Shown one piece after another: positions 7,687 through 12,770 of a stretch of DNA of 12,770 bases. The DNA lies in contig USAV01000058.1 of assembly GCA_900552715.1 (NCBI GenBank), positions 1 to 12,770 on the forward strand, written 5' to 3'. Source of the DNA: an uncultured Veillonella sp. (GTDB lineage: Bacteria > Bacillota > Negativicutes > Veillonellales > Veillonellaceae). A program made the position numbers and the translations under genes. Below the pieces are notes generated by a model. That model was not told where the DNA came from. It saw nothing but the letters and a program-made list of their open reading frames with translations, and did not search any database. How positions within the stretch are numbered: position 1 is the first letter of the stretch; the number at the start of each line of letters is the position of its first letter.

Positions 7687-7785
7687 GGTGTGAGGTGGCA
7701 GAGGCGCTTGCGACGATGAAGCCCACACATCACTTTGTTCCGAGCGTAAGATTTCGGAAAGCGAAATCCACAGCGAGGAACCATC
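7686..7785. other. Strongly structured element after glmM (candidate repeat or RNA)
   Basis: About 100 GC-richer bases directly after the glmM stop fold into nested hairpins. The clearest one has GTTCC (7737-7741) pairing with GGAAC (7777-7781), tandem G-A mismatches next to it, and a perfect inner stem GATTTCG (7750-7756) / CGAAATC (7762-7768) around GAAAG. A second part pairs GTGTG (7688-7692) with CACAC (7724-7728), enclosing GGC/GCC (7703-7705 / 7721-7723). It contains no convincing gene. It could be a dispersed intergenic repeat, a processed 3' RNA, or part of a complex terminator; I do not recognise a named family. Confidence 0.5.
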
Positions 7786-7851
7786 TTTACCAAGATTAAT
7801 CGTTAGTTCTTAATAGCAGTGAATTCGTTCTATAATTTTATACGTAATAGT

Positions 7852-7905
7852 ATAACCCCCTATATATGTTTCCTTGCTGTTCTGTGCACATATATAGGGG
7901 GTTAT
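7852..7905 (+). terminator. Long perfect inverted repeat, probable glmM terminator
   Basis: Perfect 18-base arms, 7852-7869 and 7888-7905 (ATAACCCCCTATATATGT and its complement), around an 18-base loop, then TTATAT. The T-tract is modest, but the stem is very strong. It marks the border between the core block and the AT-rich restriction-modification region; the next gene is on the opposite strand. Confidence 0.75.
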
Positions 7906-8021
7906 TTATATGGATTTAGTTTGCAGATTTAATAGCTTTGGTTCTGTAGTGTAGATCTTAAAGAAAATAGTCGTATTATAGAGTAAATTAAAGAGAGGCA
8001 TTATCTTTTAGTAATTATGAT
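7906..8021. other. Short AT-rich gap beyond the methyltransferase 3' end
   Basis: Between the inverted repeat and the stop codon of the minus-strand methyltransferase I see no gene and no convincing hairpin or T-tract for minus-strand termination. The methyltransferase transcript may instead end at the 7852-7905 hairpin. Confidence 0.5.
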
Positions 8022-9404
8022 TTAGAATAAAGTGTCATTTAGAAATTTTTTGTCTAATGATTTTTCTATTAATGGTATTAATTCTACATCGGATGTATTT
8101 TTATAACGCGAATATTTAAAGCTAGAAGGAGGTATGATGGGATTATTATTTATATCATTTATTATTACTTGGCCGATTGCTTCACCTAGTTTTATTGGTA
8201 CGGCATTACCAATTTGTTTATATATTTCGCCTATTTTACCTTTAAATTTCCAGGAGTCTGGAAAGCCTTGGATACGTGCGTACTCTTCAATAGAGAGAGG
8301 TCTTAGTTCAGTTGGATGTATTAAATCAGTTGCAGGCATTATTGGTGTTGTTACAAGTGTAGGGCTAGGTTCATCAAAATTTAGCCTTCTAAAAAATCCA
8401 GTTTTCCCCCCAGACATATAATACTTTTTTCCCATTGCTATTTTTTGGTCATTTTGTGATAAGGATTTCCAATTACCGCCCTCTGGAATTTTTTTATACC
8501 AATCAACTCGTGTTTTGGGAATATCAATATAATGCATTTGTGTATTTTGTATGTCTTGTATTGCACTAGCTAAAGTATTCCATTTAGGAAGGTTATATTC
8601 TCCGTGTTCTGAGTTTGTAGGTATCAAGTAGGGGAGTTTTTGATCTCCGTATTTTGCTAAGATTACGTAACGTTCTCTTTTTTGAGGCGCACCAAAATTT
8701 GCTGCATTATATAAATTGAATGATACAGAATAACCTAGTTCTCTTAATCGTTTATATGCATAATATAGAGCAGCACCTTTTATTGGACGTCCATTTGATT
8801 CCTCTATTATGGAGGGGGTTGTTTGTAGTCCTCTTACATTTTCTAGTACAACATATTTGGGCTTTAGTTCTGCTATTATATCTAAATATTTTATAAAAAC
8901 ACTTCCTCTGTCATCATCAAAACCTTTTCTGTTTCCGGCTGTTGAGAATGCCTGACATGGAGGGCCACCAAAAATAATATCTATGGGGGTATCTAATGGC
9001 AAATTAGCATATTTATAAACAGTTTTTTTATTACATTCCCAGATATCTCTAATAAGACCGATTTCAGAATCATTTTCTACAATGGTAGCTCTCGCTTCTC
9101 TATTAATTTCACATGCCAACAATGGGTGGATACCTACGTTTTTCATTCCAATATCTAACCCCATTCCACCACTAAAAAAAGATAAAGAAACAATATTAGG
9201 AATTTTTTTGGATTTACGTACTCTATCCTCTGGATCAATAATAACATCTTGTCTTTGCTTATATAAATCGAGATTTTTTTGTGTAGTTGTCCAAATATTA
9301 TTTTTTAATATTCCCTTAATCTTATTTTCCTTTAGTAATCGACGTGCATATTGTGGTGAAATATTAAGTTGTGTGGAAATATCATCAATAGTCAAAATAC
9401 TCAT
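8022..9404 (-). CDS. Type II DNA cytosine-C5 methyltransferase with N-terminal HTH
   Basis: Transfers a methyl group from S-adenosylmethionine to C5 of cytosine in a specific site, protecting host DNA from the adjacent endonuclease. The motifs appear in order: motif I FFSGGMGLDIG (76-86), motif IV GGPPCQ with catalytic Cys150, motif VI ENV (188-190), motif VIII QKRER (241-245), a target-recognition region ending about DEPSPTLVTTP (344-354), and motif X QIGNAVP (397-403). A leading segment of about 50 residues (IDDISTQLNISPQYARRLL) looks like a helix-turn-helix, which in M.SsoII-type enzymes represses transcription. The ATG has AAGGAT 6 bases upstream on the minus strand. The gene is markedly AT-rich compared with glmM, suggesting horizontal transfer. 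The recognition site, perhaps GGWCC or GGNCC, is inferred only from the partner gene. Confidence 0.93.
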   Translation of the reverse strand: MSILTIDDISTQLNISPQYARRLLKENKIKGILKNNIWTTTQKNLDLYKQRQDVIIDPEDRVRKSKKIPNIVSLSFFSGGMGLDIGMKNVGIHPLLACEINREARATIVENDSEIGLIRDIWECNKKTVYKYANLPLDTPIDIIFGGPPCQAFSTAGNRKGFDDDRGSVFIKYLDIIAELKPKYVVLENVRGLQTTPSIIEESNGRPIKGAALYYAYKRLRELGYSVSFNLYNAANFGAPQKRERYVILAKYGDQKLPYLIPTNSEHGEYNLPKWNTLASAIQDIQNTQMHYIDIPKTRVDWYKKIPEGGNWKSLSQNDQKIAMGKKYYMSGGKTGFFRRLNFDEPSPTLVTTPIMPATDLIHPTELRPLSIEEYARIQGFPDSWKFKGKIGEIYKQIGNAVPIKLGEAIGQVIINDINNNPIIPPSSFKYSRYKNTSDVELIPLIEKSLDKKFLNDTLF

Positions 9405-9528
9405 TTTATTATCCTTAAAGAAACAAAAAATAGACCCAATGTTAGTATATCATAATTTTAATAATATATGATAAACTTATAATTGAATTATTTATACCAT
9501 ATTATATGTATAAAAGGGGATGAGATTG
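9405..9528. promoter_or_regulatory. Divergent promoter/operator region of the restriction-modification pair
   Basis: This very AT-rich spacer carries TATAAT at 9478-9483 for the endonuclease strand and, on the minus strand, an extended -10 TG-A-TATACT (hexamer 9444-9449) for the methyltransferase. TATCATA (9448-9454) and TATGATA (9467-9473) form an inverted repeat overlapping the methyltransferase -10. It could be the operator for the methyltransferase N-terminal HTH. The -35 elements are poor. Confidence 0.5.
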
Positions 9529-10311
9529 ATGCCTAATTTTGATTTGGGAAAAGCTATTAGGGAGGATTATAATTTAAGATTACTTGCTAAGAGGAGTTTT
9601 GAAGAGTTAATTACAGAATTATTAGAACCTAATACAGTCTATTATGATAATATACAAAAGCTTTTCGATTATGCGTTAAATCATTTGTATTTATTTCCTA
9701 ATATTCGATTATCTGATTACGATTTTATTGAAGATGCTATAAGGGGATATTTATATAAATGGATTCAAAAGTATATTGATGGGCATAATCAAAAACCCCT
9801 TGAAAGTGAGATTAATAGTATTGGTGAAATTGATGAAGCTCTGCTTCAGCACTTAGTAGTATACTTTTCACGTGATTGTGATGATGGCGAATCATTAGCT
9901 TTAGATGCATATAAACAGCACTTTATACTGATGGGGTTAGAGAATCTAAATGGAAGAGTATTAGAGGAATATCTAAAAACTATATTAGAACCAATAGGGT
10001 GGATTTGGTGTGCAGGAGAGGTCTATAGAGCTGTTGACTTTTGTTACATTCTAGAAGATAAATCTGATATCTTATTACAAGTTAAAAATAAATATAATTC
10101 AGAAAATAGCTCTAGTAGCGCCATTCGTGATAGCACTCCGATTACTAAATGGAATAGACTAAATAGACCTCGAAAAAGTAATCCAACAAAACCATTAGAT
10201 AATTGGCCTGAATTGCAAAAAATTGTAAATTGTGATGATGTGAATGATGCGTTAACTGAAGATAGTTATTTAAAATATATTGATGATAATTCCAATATTG
10301 AGTTTAAATAA
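9529..10311 (+). CDS. Type II restriction endonuclease, SinI-like
   Basis: Probable partner endonuclease of the divergent C5 methyltransferase. Numbering from the upstream ATG at 9520, the C-terminal half holds GRVLEEYLKTILEPIGW (145-161), then RAVDFCYI with Asp173, and LLQVKNKYNSENSSSS (185-200). This gives a PD-(D/E)XK-like arrangement, Asp173...Gln187-Val-Lys189, with Gln in the usual acidic place. The Ser-rich stretch after the Lys and the following TPITKWNR resemble SinI-family enzymes (known to cut GGWCC), by memory rather than by search. I chose ATG 9529 (260 residues, MPNFDLG) because AAAAGGGG (9512-9519) lies 9 bases upstream, whereas the ATG at 9520 directly abuts it. No controller (C) protein gene is present. 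The gene is AT-rich like the methyltransferase. Confidence 0.8.
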   Translation: MPNFDLGKAIREDYNLRLLAKRSFEELITELLEPNTVYYDNIQKLFDYALNHLYLFPNIRLSDYDFIEDAIRGYLYKWIQKYIDGHNQKPLESEINSIGEIDEALLQHLVVYFSRDCDDGESLALDAYKQHFILMGLENLNGRVLEEYLKTILEPIGWIWCAGEVYRAVDFCYILEDKSDILLQVKNKYNSENSSSSAIRDSTPITKWNRLNRPRKSNPTKPLDNWPELQKIVNCDDVNDALTEDSYLKYIDDNSNIEFK

Positions 10312-10363
10312 GATAAAGGTTTAACTGAATAAGATTATATTGAATAGTAATAGCTAATGTGTC

Positions 10364-10394
10364 GTACCTCCTTATGTTTTTTATAAGGAGGTGC
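10364..10394 (+). terminator. Hairpin that encloses a perfect Shine-Dalgarno sequence
   Basis: ACCTCCTTAT (10366-10375) pairs perfectly with ATAAGGAGGT (10383-10392), extendable by a G-T and a G-C pair, around a T-rich 7-base loop. It lies about 50 bases after the endonuclease stop and may end that transcript, but no T-tract follows directly. The right arm is an ideal ribosome-binding sequence and the left arm mimics the 16S 3' end, so it could instead mask translation of whatever followed. Confidence 0.5.
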
Positions 10395-10397
10395 ACT

Positions 10398-10819
10398 TTG
10401 AATATATTTTTTCATTATAACGAGATTATACATATTCAATTGGATATATGAAATACCTTTGGGCTATGAAGGGTGTTTGTTTGAACTCAAAGAATATGAA
10501 AAACAAAGACCATATCTGAAGAATTATTAAAAAGATATCCCAATAGAATATAATTATTAATTTGTATAGCTTATTGAGTCATGAAGTAGATAAACAACGA
10601 ACAGAACTACTAGAATGTATCGAAGACGTAAAAGCGGTTGAAGACTTTGATAGTGAAGAGAAAAAGCAAAGTTATATTCAAAGCTGGGAAGATGATTTAG
10701 AAGCTTTAAGCACTGTGGTACATAAGATTAAACATGAAAACTACAAGCCTGTAGTTGAATTAAAATTATATCCTATATATGGATGCTACTTAATAGACTG
10801 TTTATTTCATAACTTTTGA
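10398..10819 (+). pseudogene. Possible decayed small gene of unknown function
   Basis: Behind the Shine-Dalgarno-like AAGGAGGTG, a TTG at 10398 opens a frame that stops after 17 codons. Protein-like stretches then continue in shifting frames: GYEGCLFELKEYEKQRPYL (from 10462), SEELLKRYPNRI (from 10515), and finally an 85-codon stretch from 10562 to 10819 with charged, helical composition (VDKQRTELLECIEDVKAVED...). The last has only a TTG start and no Shine-Dalgarno sequence. Together they look like one gene broken by a stop codon and frameshifts, but I recognise no family, and chance open frames in AT-rich DNA are a real alternative. The last stretch could also be a genuine small protein. Confidence 0.35.
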
Positions 10820-10894
10820 TACTCTTATGTTTGTGTGATAAATCAAAAAGGATATCTGTATTTGAACTGCTATGAGATTTGAATAAAAAAGAAG

Positions 10895-10934
10895 AAAGCA
10901 CTACTTTGAATTGCAAAATTCAGAGTAGTGCTTT
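10895..10934 (-). terminator. Strong terminator of the beta-helix protein gene
   Basis: 18-base arms 10895-10912 and 10917-10934 pair with a single T-G wobble, around GCAA on the plus strand (TTGC on the minus strand). On the minus strand the hairpin begins a few bases after the TAA and is followed by a T-rich tail (CTTCTTTTTT). It could also work from the other side, as TTT follows the stem on the plus strand. Confidence 0.88.
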
Positions 10935-10939
10935 TGCCA

Positions 10940-12445
10940 TTATTTATCAGCTACAACGAGTTTATATCCATTCAAGTGAATGTTACTATTTGTTGTGTCT
11001 TCGTTAGTTAAAGATTTTACATAGCTATCGCCAGTGAGTGTCCATGTGGAGTCTTTGCTGAGTTTTAGTGTAACTTCTTTAGCTGTATTGTCTGTGTTGA
11101 TAGCGCCAACAAGGCTAGATCCATTTGCCATGTCTATCGCGATGGTGCTGATGGAGTCGGCTACGATGTTACCGCTAAGTTCTTGGTTAGATGCGCGGAG
11201 TGTGAGGTGTCCGCCGTTTTCACCGTCTTTGCCCCAGCGGGAGTCTGCCGCAGCTTTCACCAGTATCGTAGTATTTGGCATTAAGATTGTGTTGCCTGTA
11301 AGGTCTGCTTCAGCAGTGGTGTTGTTTACATAGATGAACGCACCTGTACTATGAGTTGTGAGTGTGTTATTTTCCGCCTTTAAACGAGCAATACCGCTTT
11401 CAGCATCACCGGAGAAGCTTTGGTAGAGCATGAATCCATTGTCTTTGTATCCAGTTACATTGGAGTTTGTAAGGGTAATAGAGTTTTTGCCTTCTACAAC
11501 GCCAATTTCACTGTTATTAGCTACGCCGTTCACATTGTTAGCTGTAATATTACCCGTTGAATAGATAACAGGGCTACCTGCGCCAGAGGTTGTTAGTTTA
11601 GCAGCTTCCGCAGTAATCGTACCTTCGCCACGGTCAGTAGCAAGGGTAGCAGAGTGAGCACCTTCAGTAGTGATCGTTAGATTTTTACCGTTTACTGTGC
11701 CTTTATACGTAGCATCTAGACCACGAGAGGAATCGCTTTTAGTGTGAATATTAGTATTCTCTACGTTGATAACAGAGCCTTCGCCGGTAGCAAAGACTGC
11801 ATTGGAACCATTGGAGTTAGATGTAATATTGCTACCCTTAATGTTGATTTGGCTGCCATCAATACCAAGAATTACCGCATTTTGACCTCGGAAATTACTG
11901 TTGTCATCGCTTGTAGTATTACCAGTTTTATCGAAAACGCTGTTTTCGATATTTACGACTGCTTTATTTTTGCCTATGAAAGCATTCTGGTCAGATGTTG
12001 TATTAGTAATTAATTCATGAGCGATAGATTTGTTTTCTGTTACTACAGACGTACCTGTGAAAGTACTAGGATTTACTTCGGCTTGTGGTGCCATGCCAGT
12101 AGGGGCTCCGTTTTGCATATCTGTTGGAGGTGCCCCGTTTTGACTTCCACTTGGAGGTGCTCCATTAGGAGTACCTACTGGCGGTTGACCTACAGGTGGT
12201 TTGCCATGTGGCGCACCATTTGGTGGTGTGCTACCTTGAGCAGATGGTACAGTTGGAGCTTGTTCTGTAGTGGTTACAACAGCTACGTTAGTATTCGCTT
12301 GTGTTTCTGCTGCAAAGGTTGGAATGAAAGCCAATGTAGATAAGGCGGCACCTAATACTGCAGGGAGCACCCAACGGCGTAATTTTCTGTATTGTATGTT
12401 ATTTTTATGTATTTTATTTTTCTTTTTTATAATTGTTTTATTCAT
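10940..12445 (-). CDS. Secreted Pro-rich beta-helix surface protein, function unknown
   Basis: A 501-residue exported protein. A lysine-rich N terminus (KKKNKIHKNN) precedes a hydrophobic stretch, with a signal-peptidase-like site near TFAA|E (after residue 46). Residues about 63-122 form a Pro/Gly-rich linker with four NGAP repeats. The rest consists of short repeating strands rich in Asn, Thr, Ser and Gly (for example SQINIKGSNITS, SVINVENTNIHT, SITLTNSNVTG), typical of a right-handed parallel beta-helix, including GNTILMPNTTILVKAA and SSLVGAINTDNTAKEVTL. I see no C-terminal beta-barrel, LPXTG motif or SLH domain, so it is probably periplasmic or released. Minus-strand AGGAGA (within 12453-12460) lies about 7 bases before the ATG; a TATACT at 12524-12529 could be its -10. 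An adhesin or sugar-binding role is inference. Confidence 0.8.
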   Translation of the reverse strand: MNKTIIKKKNKIHKNNIQYRKLRRWVLPAVLGAALSTLAFIPTFAAETQANTNVAVVTTTEQAPTVPSAQGSTPPNGAPHGKPPVGQPPVGTPNGAPPSGSQNGAPPTDMQNGAPTGMAPQAEVNPSTFTGTSVVTENKSIAHELITNTTSDQNAFIGKNKAVVNIENSVFDKTGNTTSDDNSNFRGQNAVILGIDGSQINIKGSNITSNSNGSNAVFATGEGSVINVENTNIHTKSDSSRGLDATYKGTVNGKNLTITTEGAHSATLATDRGEGTITAEAAKLTTSGAGSPVIYSTGNITANNVNGVANNSEIGVVEGKNSITLTNSNVTGYKDNGFMLYQSFSGDAESGIARLKAENNTLTTHSTGAFIYVNNTTAEADLTGNTILMPNTTILVKAAADSRWGKDGENGGHLTLRASNQELSGNIVADSISTIAIDMANGSSLVGAINTDNTAKEVTLKLSKDSTWTLTGDSYVKSLTNEDTTNSNIHLNGYKLVVADK

Positions 12446-12601
12446 ACTATTTCTCTCCTAAATTGTATAAATTGATTGTAGTTGAATAGTAAAATCTAAT
12501 TGCATAAAATATAGATTGATAGCAGTATAATTTCTTACAATGAAAATACCGTGAAGTATAGAAAAAATCTTTTTTTATTGCCTTTGAATTAGGTTCGGAG
12601 G

Positions 12602-12631
12602 TTTACATTTCATCGATTTTTTTAGTATAAT
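12602..12631 (+). promoter_or_regulatory. Promoter of the glmS leader
   Basis: TTTACA (12602-12607) and TATAAT (12626-12631) with an 18-base spacer. It would start RNA at about 12638, some 70 bases before the ribozyme core. Between this and the minus-strand gene start (12446-12600) I see only AT-rich sequence holding the presumed minus-strand promoter. Confidence 0.75.
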
Positions 12632-12694
12632 ATAGCTCAGTACATAATTCATATTTGTACTAATTCTGCCGTATATCATAGAAAGGAAGACCGA

Positions 12695-12770
12695 ATTCGT
12701 AAAGGCGAATAGCGCAAGTACCCGCGAAGGCAGTCGTTAGGGTAGACGAGGTGAAGAGTGATCGAATAAT
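12695..12770 (+). ncRNA. glmS ribozyme: glmS ribozyme, 5' part (truncated by window end)
   Basis: The core of the self-cleaving glucosamine-6-phosphate-sensing ribozyme is recognisable: AGCGC at 12711-12715 with cleavage expected between A12711 and G12712, P2 stem TACCC (12719-12723) with GGGTA (12740-12744), then the invariant GACGAGG (12745-12751) and TGATCGAA (12759-12766), matching the family's core. The following GGCGG-containing part should lie just past base 12770. An upstream ATTCG/CGAAT hairpin (12695-12699/12706-12710) is also visible. In this class the ribozyme lowers expression of glmS when GlcN-6-P is abundant, so glmS should start within a few hundred bases downstream. Confidence 0.85.

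Noticed and set aside
7443..7793. Minus-strand open frame of 116 codons over the end of glmM
   Set aside because: It is antisense to the conserved GlmM C terminus and the structured element, with no start signal or recognisable protein.
8134..8421. Plus-strand open frame inside the methyltransferase
   Set aside because: It lies opposite motifs IX and X of a clear cytosine methyltransferase and has no family resemblance.
12017..12343. Plus-strand Trp/Arg/Cys-rich open frame
   Set aside because: It is the mirror of the Pro/Gly-rich linker of the secreted protein, whose codons read as Trp, Arg and Cys on the other strand.
10940..12445. Autotransporter (type V) assignment
   Set aside because: The repeats resemble a passenger domain, but no C-terminal beta-barrel or terminal aromatic residue is present; the protein ends in VVADK.
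1..12770. CRISPR array, tRNA, rRNA or insertion sequence
   Set aside because: No regularly spaced repeats, no cloverleaf or ribosomal segments, and no transposase-like reading frame were seen on either strand.

Overview
The window looks like a piece of a low-to-mid GC chromosome from a diderm Firmicute of the class Negativicutes, most likely Veillonella. This rests on the gene order cdaA-cdaR-FAD oxidoreductase-glmM with a glmS ribozyme downstream, on the molybdenum-hydroxylase maturation cluster, and on the general look of the proteins. No species call is possible by eye.

Region 1 (1-2494) is a tightly overlapping operon for molybdenum hydroxylase maturation: a MocA-like nucleotidyltransferase cut by the window edge, a YqeB-family protein, and an XdhC protein split into two genes in swapped order (Rossmann half first, CoxI/XdhC N-terminal half second). 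It probably serves a xanthine-dehydrogenase-type enzyme encoded outside the window.

Region 2 (2537-7905) is the c-di-AMP and amino-sugar block: a promoter and leader hairpin, cdaA (diadenylate cyclase) overlapping cdaR (its membrane-anchored YbbR-domain regulator), a terminator, a COG2509-type FAD-dependent oxidoreductase, then glmM under its own extended -10 promoter. That promoter is overlapped by a TTGTG...CACAA palindrome resembling a Rex operator. glmM is followed by a strongly folded roughly 100-base segment and a long perfect inverted repeat.

Region 3 (8022-10890) is visibly AT-rich and looks acquired. It holds a divergent type II restriction-modification pair: a cytosine-C5 methyltransferase with an N-terminal helix-turn-helix, and a SinI-like endonuclease. 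A hairpin containing a perfect Shine-Dalgarno sequence and what looks like a decayed gene follow.

Region 4 (10895-12445, minus strand) encodes a secreted protein with a long signal peptide, a Pro/Gly-rich linker and a predicted right-handed beta-helix body, ending in a strong terminator.

Region 5 (12602-12770) has a plus-strand promoter and the 5' part of a glmS ribozyme, so glmS should begin just beyond the window. The restriction-modification unit and the surface protein therefore sit between glmM and glmS, two genes of one pathway. GlmS makes GlcN-6-P, GlmM converts it to GlcN-1-P, and GlmM is known in other Firmicutes to bind and restrain CdaA. Nothing here amounts to a clearly undescribed system. 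The best candidates for a second look are the structured element after glmM, the possible Rex control of glmM, the self-regulating restriction-modification pair, and the unnamed beta-helix protein.
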